From Zygnema cylindricum (Eukaryota; Streptophyta; Zygnematophyceae; Zygnematales; Zygnemataceae), in assembly GCA_037447655.1 (NCBI GenBank), contig JBBHKE010001900.1:30445-94444 (forward strand): DNA of 64,000 bases, in the 5' to 3' direction. Positions 18,401-32,100 of this stretch are shown in pieces. The first letter of the stretch is position 1; every line of letters begins with the position of its first letter. Under the pieces are notes generated by a model that saw only the letters and a program-made list of their open reading frames with translations, ran no database searches and was not told where the DNA came from. Made by a program: the position numbers and the translations under genes.

Positions 18401-20594
18401 TTAAAAGTTGTAAGCCTAAATAATCCACCAAATTTTGTCTGCCTCGGACGCTCTTTCTGAGGAGAGATGAAGTTAAAGGGTAAACAATGAAAGACTGTGA
18501 CAAAAAGCAAGTACCATGGCTGATGGCCTGATAGAATCTGAAAGGAACCAAGAAATTCCTAGATGTCACTTAACACTGGTAAACATACTCCAAGGGCCTG
18601 GAGGACTTCAGACTTCATATGAATTAGGCCAGTTCTACATGCGGCATCAATGCTGAATCTCCAGTGAAAGACAGTTTCAATTGGCAGAAGTAATGATCAC
18701 CCCACAAGAAGCACTTGAGGACACAGAATCTCAAGTGAGAGACAGTTTGAAATGTCAGCAGAAAAAGATTGATGATCATGATCCCACCTGTAAGGCATGC
18801 CTCGCATGCGCACCACTCCTGTGTAGCGCATGTCGGGATTGCCTGCCATACCCGGGATTCCTGTCCCGACAAGGCCCCCATTTACCGCACCAGGACTCGC
18901 AGACAAAACTGCGGAACTACCGCCGCCCCGTCCCACCATCCGCAGTGCAGCCTGCAGTTAACGCCAGAAAAACAGCTGCAAGTTTACTTCCCATGCCCCG
19001 CCCACCTGTCTCCCCTACCACTTAGTCGTACATTTTCCTGAATGATTACTGCAATTACTGGCCAGTAACACCACGGACCGCATAAGCGTTATCACCCTAA
19101 TAGAGAAGGCCCTTTCTGCGTCAATAAGACAAGTAACCCTGCCTCTTCTGCAACCAGGTCACAATAATCGCCTTTTCAACAGATGCAAGTTCACTTCCCA
19201 TGCCCCGACCTCCTTATCTCCTCTAACAATTTAAGGGTGATTCCACATACGCAATGACTGGCGCTACTGGCCAGTAAACACACAGACCATACAGGAAAAT
19301 GTACGAATGGTACCCTCTTTATTTTCTCAGCGATTTCTGCCGACATTACTGGCCAGTAACGCCAGTAATAGCATGAATAGTTTCCCATAGAAACATACAA
19401 TCCATTTGAGCCTAAGTTCAAAAGTGCGAAAAAGTGTGGAGACGCTATTTCCAGTCAGCCCCTATTATACATGTCTTACACGGGTTTTTTGGATATACGT
19501 AGTATACTATGGGGTACCCACATAGCGTTTGCATACCTTTCCTCACATTCCACCTTTCCTTACATTCCACCTTTCCTCTATGAATCGAGCCAACCATACC
19601 AATTGCACCATGACAAGAAAAAGAGATTTGCAAGGAATCAATGCATACCTGCATATCTGCTGGATGACCCTTGAAGACTTCAATGTATCGAGAACCTATA
19701 TGTTGCCTGGAAACAATGAGCAAAAGGTGCGAGTTCAAATAAGTAAATGGTTGCTGTATGTTACATAAATGCCTAGTAGTAAACACAGTGTGACAAATAT
19801 ACCTAAGATTCTCAAGAAAAAAATCACCTGTTGCGCTCTAGAGCTTTGTTTGCTTGTTCTGCACTAGAAAACTGGACGTATGCTTGCCCCGTTGATCTCC
19901 CTGTCAATTAACACAATGGGCATTTGAAATCAGGGCCACTGTACAGAAAACATTGCAATGTAAAGAGCCACAAGCGTTTGCAGATTATCTGGACTGTAAG
20001 AGATTGCAGATTTTTATACTGAAAGAGATTGCAGATTTTTAAATTGTAGGAGACATGAAAGATTGTAAAAGTTTGCAGATTATTTTGATTAGAAGAGCTT
20101 GCAACTTTTCTAGATTTTTTAAGAGATTGCAGATTATTTAGATTGCCAGGGCTGGCGGGAGAGATGAATATTCTGCAAAGGAGAGATGAACATACCCTGG
20201 AAGTTCACCTGAATAACCACACCGTCGGGTCCTAATTCCAATCCTTTAAAAAAGTCTGTGATGTCTGCTTCAGTGGCGCTAAATGGCAAGCCCCTCAGCC
20301 TAACAACGTTACTTCGCTTTCTGTTTTTTGGAAACAGCAAAAACCATACACGAAAGAGCCACAATATCAGATAACTAATACATACGAATGTCATATAAAT
20401 AATCCATTTAGCCAATGCTAAAAAGCTTTGAACAATCCAGATATGGAAGAAAAAATCGACTGCGTTAGAATTTAAGCAGACATTGGAATTGAACAAGCAA
20501 AAAGAAAGCATACTGGCAGCCCGCTTTTAACTTCAAAAACTTACAACTCATCGTCAAGGGCGCTGCCTCCCACTAGCCCTCCTGTGCCCGACAT
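15308..20594 (-). CDS. hnRNP F/H- or ESRP-like protein with three quasi-RRM domains
   Basis: Predicted nuclear RNA-binding splicing regulator. Coding exons: 20594-20545, 20320-20196, 19900-19828, 19706-19649, 18951-18788, 18033-17934, 17587-17516, 17214-17104, 16775-16459, 16024-15928, 15544-15308. All junctions are GT-AG and in phase, giving about 467 residues. RRM1 (about 19-95) has VVRLRGLPFSATEADITDFF and SRYIEVFKG; RRM2 (about 144-225) has VVRMRGMPYSCTSADITAFF and SRYVELFRS; RRM3 (about 275-352) has VCIKMRGLPYNAGQREIMDF and SRYIELFRATK. The RGLP-type RNP2 with degenerate RNP1 defines quasi-RRMs that bind G-tracts in hnRNP F/H. Met/Gly-rich (GMMGMGGMG) linker before RRM3 and Gln/Ala-rich C-terminus. 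The terminal exon may stop at 15308 or splice from 15380 to an unseen exon. A telo-box lies just 5' of the ATG. Confidence 0.88.
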
Positions 20595-20606
20595 TATGTT
20601 TGAAAG

Positions 20607-20616
20607 AAACCCTAAA
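20607..20616 (-). promoter_or_regulatory. Telo-box (AAACCCTAAA) upstream of the RRM gene start
   Basis: Plus-strand AAACCCTAAA (minus TTTAGGGTTT) 13 bp before the start codon. Telo-boxes are common near transcription starts of plant genes for translation and RNA metabolism. It could be promoter, 5' UTR, or part of an intron end (CTGGACAG|GTTTAGGG). Confidence 0.5.
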
Positions 20617-20619
20617 CCT

Positions 20620-21896
20620 GTCCAGATATATCCAAACATCATACAGCATGAAGACGAGGTTATTTAGCGAAAATGACATCTGCTGCTTAATTGTTTAGTC
20701 CATTGTTTTGTCCAGGAACTCTTTGAGCTGACAGATAGAATGATAACAGAGAAGCAAACTCAGGTAAAACCTCCTCTTCAGCAGGTATGGCTGGGCTGAC
20801 CATTTTCAGAAGAGCATGGCATAATCCATAGCCCTATGAAAATAATAGCAATAATATGCAGCTAAACCTAAAATAAATAAACGTGTAGCCTTTGAAGAGA
20901 CTTGTGTTCGACAAAATAAACAACAAAGGAATCTCCTTTAAAAAGTCTTAAAAACAGCAAACTCACTGTTCTCAATGCACGTTTTAGTTATAGCCGGCAG
21001 AATGGGAATCCAATGCTATCAGTGAATAAAAAACAATGAGAGGCAAAAATATTAAACCATTATACTACGAAGAAAAGATATCAATCTTCCTTCCAAAGGA
21101 AAAATGCTCGAGGCTTAGCCGTCGCATTTTCGAACATTACAATAACCATAGGGTTTTCATAATGACCGTTTAGTTACCATATTCCATAAGAAACGTTTGT
21201 AGGGGGATACAAACTCCCAAAGAAAATCTGAATGCATTTCCATAGGAATGTCCTCGGAAAAAGTTCAAGCAAAGAAAAAAAAAAAAAAGTTTCGATAGGT
21301 TCCGAAGACAACAAACCGACGTTGGAAAAATACCTTCCAAAAAAACAGGACTTCAAGAACCCCTTCCCATACAAACAACAGCACTAACAGAAAAAGTCTT
21401 CCTCACATACCTTAGCAATTGAAAATATAAAAGGATTACCACTGCTCCACTCTTTCCTTTGACGTATTCGAGAAATTTGATAACAAAAAACTATGGCGGC
21501 TTGCTGGGGAAGAAAAGAGGAATTTCAATCTCGAAGCTCAATGAAAAAGTATTAGCGAAAATGACTGGACTGTTGCCGGATTTTAATGACAAGAGCGAAT
21601 CGTGGCCGTCTGCTAAGGCATCGGACGGTAAAATCTTGCCTGAAACAGCGATAACACGTGCAGGACGTTCAGAAAGGACGTTTGGAGGAGTGTCAACGAC
21701 GATCACTCGATTTTCGATTGTCAACACTAGCCAGAGCTTGAACCCCTATGTACCCTGAACACTTTTATTCATAAATCAACGATAACTCATTCATTCTACG
21801 AGCGGCCATGCAGTATTTGGTCAACAACAACAATGCAGTGCAGTAGCCCGTAGAGCTGTAAAGTTTGAACGGTAATACAGTGCGTTACAAGTACAG
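20620..21896 (-). other. 5' flank of the RRM gene, possible non-coding first exon
   Basis: Around 21414 the minus strand has a good donor (GCTAAG|GTATGTGAGG) preceded by a 78-codon open frame (21727-21491), and an acceptor candidate occurs near 20726 (TATCTGTCAG). This would fit a 5' UTR exon or an alternative N-terminus. Reading frame and use are unproven. Confidence 0.3.
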
Positions 21897-21898
21897 TA

Positions 21899-22109
21899 CT
21901 CCTTGTATCGCTATTAGTGTTAATAATTTTTTCGCCACTTAAAACATCTTTTCCACACGTGTCCAATTTTCATTTGAGACGGCCAATCGGAGGGTGAGAA
22001 TCTTGGATTTCAATCGCAACCGTCAGATTCATAATCCGACAAGTGTGTACATAGAAGAGATGTTTTAAGTGGCAAAAAAAAGCATTAACATTAATAACGA
22101 TACATGGTG
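21899..22109. mobile_element. 211-bp Tc1/mariner-like MITE (CTCCTTGTATCG variant)
   Basis: Left end CTCCTTGTATCGCTATTAG and right end CTAATAACGATACATGGTG-like, flanked by TA. Inner inverted segments CACTTAAAACATCTTTT / AGATGTTTTAAGTGGC extend the inverted repeats. It is the intact relative of the broken outer element at 8884-10510. Confidence 0.8.
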
Positions 22110-22300
22110 TACTGTGTATTATACCGAGAACAATGAATGTTCAAGTTGAAACGAAAAGAAAATCTTTATTACAGAGTGTGCGATGGAAAAACCATCGAGG
22201 TACAAAGGGGGTAAAAAAAAAGAAAAAGAACAACACCCCAACACGGATTAATCACACTAAATTAATTTTAAAAGCACTAAACATTATGTTAATTTAGTGC

Positions 22301-22476
22301 GCACCCAAAATGTTTATGGTTTACTGTAGAGTACTGTACTGTACTGTACTGTAGCACTTAAAATCATTGAGTAAATACTGCATTTTTTACTAAATAAAAT
22401 GCTGTCAATTTTTTTTATTTTTTTTGTTGCGATTGTCTATTGCCGGTTTTCAGCATAAATTTTTATGTTTGGGTGC
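22301..22476. mobile_element. Putative 176-bp MITE with GCACCCAAA termini
   Basis: Inverted ends GCACCCAAAATGTTTAT and ATTTTTATGTTTGGGTGC enclose a (GTACT)n run and T-rich sequence. The target duplication is unclear. Confidence 0.5.
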
Positions 22477-23123
22477 AGGACAGTGCTCCGCGTATCAGAG
22501 TTAATGTTTTTACAAACTCATTTTTTTACGGGCACAGTTGTCGAAACTATTCATCCGACGGTTGCGATGGAATATAAAATTCTTACCTTCCGTCACCGCT
22601 TGAAAATAGGACAGGTGCACGAAGAATAGTTGATATAAATGGCCAAAAACCTTTTTGCCACGGTGTAGTGTCACGTATTTGCACTGGTGAGTAATTTGCC
22701 GGATAATGCGGTTCGTAAGAAGGTACACATATCTTCAATATGAATATCCAAACGGATACATGTTGCAAGCAACATTACTTCAAAATATAACTTTCTTGCA
22801 ATTATTTTTGCGGACATAAGAAGGAAATTTACCAATTGGTGTATGGTGAATGATAGCTTATAATCGATATTCATAGCAAGCCCGTCGCCAGTTTTTCATC
22901 TCTGATAATTAAAGTGATTACATAAAAGACAACAAACAACATGCAATCAGCAAACGGCAAGTGACAAGTAAGATGCGTCGAGCATGCTTTATTCTGTTCA
23001 TAGATGAATAAAGCTGATGGTTTGCTTTTCATTTTGTCCACCAAATGCCATTGAATTATCCGCATGCTAGTTTTTCTATGGGGCTTGATTCCATGGTTCT
23101 GGAATGAACAGCTTCCGGCGGAT

Positions 23124-26100
23124 ATGGCGGACAACTTGTCAGTGTTGCTTCCACAAAACGTCCTTCGAAATCTTGCCGACAAGCTTTATGAGAAGAGGAA
23201 GAATGCTGCTCTTGAGGTACGCATATTTGCTGCATTTTCAAGTCTAGGAGCACATGAAGAGAATCAGAACAAAATACAAGAATCAGCTGATGGGTTTGAG
23301 CTGGTCATAAAAAAATTGTCAGCTTCACTACCGTAACCTGCTGGCAAGCCCTCGTGGAAAATTTACCAAAATCGAGAGACCATTTTATGTTAAACATGAA
23401 TTTCCTAGTTTTTTTGTGTTTTGTAGTGGTAGTAATTGTCAAAAAAAAAATTGTTTAGTAAAATCTGGTTTACTCAAAAAGAGAACCATGTTTTAGCTTC
23501 TTTTGATACTGCCTATTATTCTAAATCACACACTCAAAAACGTATTTTTTGTTCTCTGCTTGTTTTTTTTTTTTTTTTTTTTTTTTGTGGTTAGTTTGGC
23601 AAGTCTATTATATTCACTCCACGCTTACACACCTGGTTTTCATGCGCCACAATAAAAGCATCTACTAACGCTTGTTGAATTACAATTGTGGCTAACGATG
23701 GTTCATCCATTGTTGGGCCATGGTTTCCGATTATTCTCCCATCTATTTTTTTTATATACCCAGGAAAAACTGCAGGCTTTATATTCTCTTCTTGCTCGGC
23801 CCACCATTTCTGTAAACAATTTAATAGTTGTTAAATAAAACAAAAAACACCCAAAGTTTGACAATTTGATTAAAAACACTCACAAAACAACAACGGCGTT
23901 TTAAAAATTAATGTTATTTAAGACACTCATTGTTTGTTGAAAAAAATAAATAATAATAATGCATGTTAATTATACAAAGTCCTGAAAATTGTCATAGTGT
24001 ACGCTAATCTTAGTAAAAGCTGAAAATTGAAATAACAAACCCTAATTATACTAAAAACTAAAATTGAAATAGCACATAGTAATTATACTACAAAATGAAA
24101 ACCGTATAGTGCACTCTATTTTAATAAAAACTGAAAACTTTAATAACACACACTAATTATACTAAAAAATGTAATAATTCACACAAATGATACTGAAAGC
24201 GAAAATGGTGCACACTAAAAATATTAAAAACTGGAAACTGTAAAATGCACAATAATTTTACTAAAAACTGAAAACTGTAAATTGAACACTAATCTTACTA
24301 AAACCGGATAAGTTTGTAAATTGCATACTAATCTTACTAAAACCGGATAAGTGTAATAGTACACATTAATTATACCAAAAATTGACACTTTATTAATGCA
24401 CACAAAAGATAACGAAAACTATAACCGGTATAGTAAAAAAATTATATTCACAAAACAGTTAAAAGGCTAGAAATACCTTCCAAATTCGCATTCGTAGCAT
24501 GTTGTGTTACTGTATTAGGTAATATCGTATTTTTTATATTATAAAAAGCCTCTCGTTTAGCTTCTTCGGTATTTGGACAAAAGGAGGTTGGCTCGAGTTT
24601 CCTCCCAGATATAACATTATTTTGAAATCTTAATCCTTGCCCGTCCCCATCCCCACCTCTTCCTTCACTCGTTTCAGCAGGTACACCTCGTTTTCGTTTT
24701 CTCTTTGTTTTTTTTAATTCAATGTTTTCGCCATTCAAGTGCTTAACACGAGCTAAACTTACCCTATTCGTGGATTTTGGAATACGTCGATTTGAAATTT
24801 TATCAGCCATGAGAGCAACAGGGGCACTGTCCATATTTAAATGATTGTGGAGATAGATTGTGATGGTGATAACAACCTAAAAAAAAATAACAAAAATGCA
24901 AAGGTGTTAATTATGATAACACAAAAACTTCATTTTCTTTTTGTATCACTCTCTGCGAAACTACGTAGTATTAATAAAAAATGCAAAGATGTCAACAATA
25001 ATAACACAAAAACTTCATTTTTTTTTGAAATCACTCTCTGCAAAACTACGTAGTTCTATTAATGAGAACAACTTACGTTGGGTTTTTAGTGACTTACACT
25101 CCCAAATTGTAAAAACCTTCAAATTTATCTAAGTGAGAGTTCAGTAACACAATCCCACTCCTCGAGAATAATTGTCGTTTTTTCCAACCTTTTTTTGGCT
25201 TCTTGATTTAAACAAATTCCTCGTAAAAGGGTAATTGCCTGATAACCCCAAAGTCCCTCAAAAGGCCCACAAATGTCCCACATAAGCCACAAAATGTCTT
25301 ATAAGTCGTAAAAAAAGCCTCCAAAAAAAATCATAAAAAAGTCTTACAAAAATAAGGTAAAAGTTTTGACAAAAAGTTAGCAAAAGTTGGGACAAAAGTA
25401 AAAACAGAAGCATTAACAAAAACCATAAACCATGTAACATGAATAAGATAGAAGAAATACGTTTTCCAGCAAAATAGGTTACAGTAAGTTTTATTGCAGG
25501 CCAGCTTGAGAAGGCAAATCAGACATTTGTAACTTTGAGACCAACTTATTTTAGAGCAAAAAATCTCATCACTCTTCATGAAGGTGTCTGTTGCTACTTC
25601 GACTATGTCTTTCACGAGTATGACAAGATTCCTAAGCATTGACAAACCAAACTGCTCAGTGCTCATTGCTGATAGAGTTGAGACACATGAAAGTAGTTCA
25701 TTTTTTGTACAGTTTTATTTTCTGTCAGCTACACATTTTCTGCCTGTTAAATTTCACTACCGGAGCTCTACAATGTATACTAGTTACACACCTATACATT
25801 TCTGCCAGTTGTACAATTTGGCTACATTTTTTACAAGCTGTACTGATTTACATTATCCGCCAACTGTACATTTTCTACAATAAACTTTCTTGCCAGGTGT
25901 ACAACTAAATTTTCAGCCAATATTTTGCCAGCTGCTAGTTTAATTTTCCTCCAGCAGTGCACAGTACAGTATAGTATACTGCAGTGGTAGCAACAACAAA
26001 AAAAAAAAAAATGTTTATCATGTTACGAAGCTATATTTAAATAAAACGGTGCTTTTATGTCATATATTAGTAAAAGTTAATATATACAAGTAATATAAAT

Positions 26101-29100
26101 TTCAACAAGAGTAAACCATATTTGTTTTCTTTTCCCTTCAAAATCTAAAACCTTTTCATTGACACACTTACAAGAATATAGAAGTGTGAGTGACTTACCT
26201 TATCAAATCGTTTTTAAAATTTGGCCGGAAAGGTGAAAGAGAAACGGTGACCACGGAGAGAGAAAATAAATGACGATAGAAAAGAGAAGTGCAGGAAATG
26301 AATGCGTGAGAATAAAGAAGAGCAGATGCGTGAGAATAAAGACGAACAGACAATTGGAAAAACATCCGACGATCGATCTTTTTTGTTTTAAAGAGGTATC
26401 TGTAACAACTTCGAATTTCAAAATGTTTTTCTAATAAACAAATAAACGGGCAGAAAAATGTTACATCCCGCGGTTCTCGTTGTTGAACGGATTGTTTCGG
26501 TAGTTTCGCGTGGCGTTTGCAGTTGGCGATGCACTTCGCTGCGCGAGGCGTCGTTACTCCAAAACGAGAGGGGGGCGACGTGGACGCCTTGAGGAGGGGT
26601 GCCGAGAGCCTTCGAGGTCCCGTGGGGCCAAAAAGTTGCAAGATTCAGGAGGGGTTTCGAACACGCGCGGCTCTGAGTGCGGGACCTTCGGCACCTCTCT
26701 TCAGTATGTGAAATTTGCCGTAAGTCCCACATTTACAAGATACCTACCCGGTATCGAACAATCCGTAGAAAAAAAAAAAAGCGTAGTTCTGTTGTGTTCA
26801 AACGCTCTACTGTAATTTTTTTTACCTTAGCGTTTGTCCTTTGACTTCTATGATACTGCCCGACTATCTGAAAAATTATTTTTTTATCTGACGTCGACTG
26901 ACGTTGGGTGTTTATATGTTAATTAGTGCAACAGGACATTGTGAATTACTTTACTTTTCATCATCGTTTGATGCGTACCGCACGTAGCATTTGTTACTGT
27001 CATAGTTGTTCAAAAGGTATTTTACGCACGTTTCGAACGCGCGTACAATACGTAGAAACTGGAGAGGTCGTTGGAAAAAAACGTTAATGATTTTTTTTTC
27101 CAAACAAATCCGTACATTTTTTAAAAATTTAATTGAACACGTACCGCAGTTTGTGATTTTTCTGTGATTTTTCGCGTTCAGCTGTTCAAGTAATAATGGC
27201 CGTTTCTTTTCGAAATTTGAAGAAGACGCCCGTACAAAATTTGAACTCACGACGCTCAAATAGTGTGCCGCCGGAACGTCTCTTTTTGGAAATATTTGTA
27301 GACGTCGCATTATTTTCCCTTACAATCCATGTACATTATGTTTGGTTTACTGAACAGAAAGTATGGATACGTGCATCAAATTTTTTTTGAGAACTACACC
27401 GTCAATCGCTATTAGAGTATATAACGCCATTTCGGTGCCCTTTTTTCAAAAAAAAAAACCCGAAATACAATCCATAATTCTATTTTTTCCATTATTCTAA
27501 TTAGGTTTTTTTTTCAATTAGCGTTAATAATGAAAGTACACTTTGATAGAAATAGTGTTGCGTATAGACATAATTTTTTCGTACGAAATGGTACTTTTTG
27601 AATTACAAAGGCATAAAAAGACTCTTAACATTATTTCGCACACATGTGAATGTGCAATGGAAGAAAGAGACGCAAACTCGTTGACAAAAATCACGTTCTC
27701 ATATGTTCGTCCGTCGACCGTGTGAACAACGCGACGCGTACGAATTTTCAGATTTTGTACGGATACACCTATTAATGTAGACATCGAAAGGGCGGATATA
27801 TATTATTCAAGACAACCCAAATTACAGTTAGGGATTAATTAGTATATATATTAAAAAAATAAATATAAAAATCCCGATTAGTGTTAATAACACTAATTAT
27901 TTTTTTACGCAATTTATTCCTTTACTCTAATAGCGATTGACGGTGTACCGTACAGTTTCCGTAAAAAATCTAACACTTACAATATTTTGTTTATTAGTTT
28001 CCGTAGTATGTCAGTTTCAGTTTACAGTAGACGTTTTTTTGCGTATTTTTCAAAAGTCACGTACAATACGTAGAAACTGGAAAAAATGCAAATAACCCGC
28101 GTATTGAACAACTAGGGTTATTGTAGTTTATACCGTGCGTAATATGCGCACGGGACATCTATGTATTACACCAATTTTGACAAAAGGTACATTTTCGCGT
28201 CTATTGGTTCAAAAAACGGTTCTATATGATTTAGTTCATGACCACTTCGCGTGAACTTGTATGGGCACGTTACCGTTAAGTGATCGAGAACTCCATTCTA
28301 AGGGTTCGTCTCCATGTGCCTAAGTAAAGGTATTTTTCTGTCGTTTCAATGTAAAAGTTAGAGCCGTACCGCGAAAATTTCAACCGTACAAAAAAAATAG
28401 AAATAATGAGAAGTACATTTTGCGTTATCATCGAATTTAGGATCTACTACATGTTGTTGTCTTATGTTCTTGCGAACCACGGCCACGCCAAAAAACGTCA
28501 ATCTTCAAACTTTTATTTAAAACCCAGGGAAGATGTGTTTTAAAACAAAGTATTTTCGAAAAATAAATAGGAACACGTGTTCGCACGTGTAAGAAAATTT
28601 ACACAAATTTCAAACAAATTCAAGCGACGGCGAAAGGTACACTATTCGTTATGTTTTGTCCGTTTGCGTCCATCAAAGTACACAATTTGTTTTATTTTAT
28701 CGCGTTTCGTTTAGTATGGATTTTTCATTCCAAGGGTCTGAAAATTATGATGCCATTTGACAAAATCGTGAGAAATCATTGAGGGCGCCCCAACAAGTCG
28801 CACACGCCGCCTCTCTCACGCCGCCTCTTTCACTCAGCCTCGCATTCTCTCCTTCAAACTGCATCACTCCTTCAAACTTCAGTATTCATCATCCTTTCAG
28901 GAGGCGGCTCTACCCTGGCCGTTGACCGTTGGGAAGTTGGAGAAAACTGAAGTACTAAAAATAAAAATATAATTTTTGTGCGTAATATGGTTTTTATTAC
29001 GTCACACTTAATCTACTGTGCAAATCGCTTATTCTAAATCAAATTTTATTGGTGATTATGATTATATTTTTATTATTTTTCATTGTTTTTCTTTATTATC

Positions 29101-32100
29101 TTTAATTTTGTACACAATAATGAAAAATCCAATGCATCCACTAGGAGTTAAAAAGAAAAGTTAAATTTATGGTGATTAAATCGAATATGACATTAGGTTT
29201 CTGAAATGGGAATAGAGATTCATTGCCAAAAAGGCAGCCGTTCAGGGAATGTAGCGTCAACCATGGACAAAGTGTTGAAAAGGTAAATGTCTACATGTAT
29301 CACATATAATTATGCGACGTCACTAACTATTTTTAACAATTCGCTGCGTCATTCAGATTGTAGACGTTGGCAACCGTCATGGGCACTGTCAGCGTATACA
29401 ATCGTCACAGCTTGAAGTAACAAACTTTTTTGTTACACATAGGGACACTCGAAATCCGGGTCCACGGGATATGCGCACCCTAAGGGTGTGACTCTATGTA
29501 CTTCAAATTTAGAGAATTTAATTTGTTTTTTAGCGCGTCTCTATGTACTTAAAACTTTGAGAATTTACTTGGTTTTTTAGCGCAAATCCGACGGACCCGG
29601 ATTTCGGGTGTCCCTATGTGTATCAAATGAAGTTGTCACTCAAGGGCGTGACGATTGAATACGTCAAAAATGCCCGTGACGGCTGTCGACAGTGTACATT
29701 TGTGATGACACACCAAATTGTAAAAAAATGCTTTGAACGTCGCATAACCTTGCGTGATATTTGTGGACATTCAACCTTCCAACACTTTGCCATGGAGGAT
29801 GTCCATGGCTGAAAAAGTGTCGTTTCCGCTACCTTTCTTGTACGTTTGCCTCCTTGACAAATTCCACGCGCTTTGAATCCTTGTTTTACCTCATCTGCAA
29901 ACTGCATAGTGAGGTAAGATGAAAAACCACACTCTCATTGTTTTCTCAGCTTCCCACCGGTCAGCGTAGAGCCGCCTCGTGACAGGACGAGGAATAATGC
30001 AGTTTGAAGGAGAGAATGCGAGGTTGTGTGAGAGAGGTGGCGTGTGCGACTTGCTGGGGTGCCCTCAGAGATTTCTCACGATTTCGTCAAATGGCATGGT
30101 AATTTTCAGACCCTTGGAATGGAAAAATCCGTACTGAACGAAACTCGACAAAACAAAACAAATTGTGTACTTTTGATGGACGCAAACGGACAAAACATAA
30201 GCAATATAGTACCTTTCGCTGTCGCTTGAATTCGTTTTAAATTTTTGTAAATTTGTTTACACGTGCGAATACGTGTTCCTATTTGTTTTTCGAAAATACT
30301 TTGTTTTAAATCACATCAGCCGTGTGTTTTAAATAAAAGTTTGAAGATGACGTTTTTTGGCGTGGCAGTGGGTCGAAGAATACAAAACGACAGCATGTAG
30401 TACATCTGAAATTCGATGATGACGCAAAATGTACTCATTTTTTATATTTTTTTGTATGGTTGAAACTTACGCGGTACGGCTCTAAGTTTTACAGGAAAAC
30501 GACAGGAAAAATCCCTTACTTTGGCACATAGAGACGCACCCTAAGGTTTTACCATTTTAACTTTAGCGAACCGGCATGGAACTTGCCCTTAGTAGACTGT
30601 ATGGTTAAGAAGCCACTTGATGACAAAAGAATCTGACATCCGCAAGGTTCAAATGTTAAATGTCTCTAGTTCAGCTCTACTTTCAATCCTCTGCCGTTCG
30701 TGCTGCCGGTCATTTTGGTCGGTGCAGACATTTTGCTTACGGCCGTCAACTATGCTGTCTGCTGGTCGGTCAACTCTGTCCGCTGTCGTAGCGTGTCGAC
30801 GCGTCAACGTTCCGTACCATCTCTCCATCTCTCGCTAACTACGTGCCTCTTGACTAACGGGCAATTTTCTTTTCCAGTTTCTTGGCTGGAGAATCACACT
30901 CTGACATGTGCACCGATAGGTGTGAAGCGAGCGCGTTCATTTCGAAGTGCGGCGTCCCAGTACAAAGAGAATTTTCCGGAAGCCATCTGTATCACTATTC
31001 CCGCATGCTCGGGCCAGGGAACAGTTTGAAGTTCATAAAACGACACACACTTGCCGCTAGCAGAGAATCGCGGGGAGTAAGTACGGCCTCCCGTTCGCTT
31101 TCCCTTTCCAATCGTTCGCTGTCGATTTGTCCTCTGCCACCGCGTTTCAGCATTGGGGCGTCTACAAATACAGAATGAGTAACAGGCAAGATTCGATCCC
31201 TGAACATCGTAATTTACCTAAGTTAGGGTATTTACCTGATTCTATACAGATTCAAAATCAATCGAAGTTGCCTGGAAGGCTGAAAGAGTGAAAGGGCCCA
31301 AATTTACCAACCGCGCGACAACTGGTCATGCAAAAGTTCGCACGCGGTGGAAGATTTTTGTCTTTTGTCACATGCTGCATCACATCTGGCATGTTTTTTA
31401 TTGCACCTCAGCCAACCGAGACCTGCCATATCGTCATTCGCCTGCCTACTAAATTCAAACATTTAAAATCATGACGTTGGCTTTCCTTGCGTTAAAATAT
31501 TGTACGTAAGTCTGCACGTGTTAACATATGTATGGATTAGATATCTTAAGCTAATTCGCGCGCAATTAAAAACAGCCGTGTGGATACCTGAATTCGGTAA
31601 CCTTCACCATGAAAATGCTCCCCAGCTCAACAGCTTTCTCCCTTCACCAAAATTTGAATTTTTTGTCTCACCGCCCCTGCCAGCTTTCCCTTTCCAGCTT
31701 TCCCTGTCACATTCCCCTTCAGTGAAACCCTAACTGCAGCCATTCCTCTCCTCCATGGCTACCGCCATTACTTCTTTCTTTTCGTCTCCCCTCTCATTGT
31801 AATCCTCTCTCTCTCTCTCGTCAAAAACGACTGTGCCCTGGCTGTCTCTCTCACTCTTGCCCGCCAAGGTTACCTCGCCTTTTGTTTTTCTTCCACTGAC
31901 GTCAGCTTGTTTTGTCCGCTTCTGACGCCAGCGGCAGCCATCTCTTGTTTCGTTCTCTCCTGACGTCAGAAAAAACCTCTTTTCTATTCTCTGCTGACGC
32001 CACAACCTTCTGCTGTTTCCTAAACTGACGTCAGCATATTTATCCATTCTTCTGCTGACGTCAGCATATTTATCCAGTCCTCTGCTGACGTCAGTAAAAC

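Noticed and set aside
26440-26740. GC-richer island with GTTCGAAAC, considered as a SINE or tRNA-derived element
   Set aside because: No A box, no poly(A)/simple tail and no target duplication seen.
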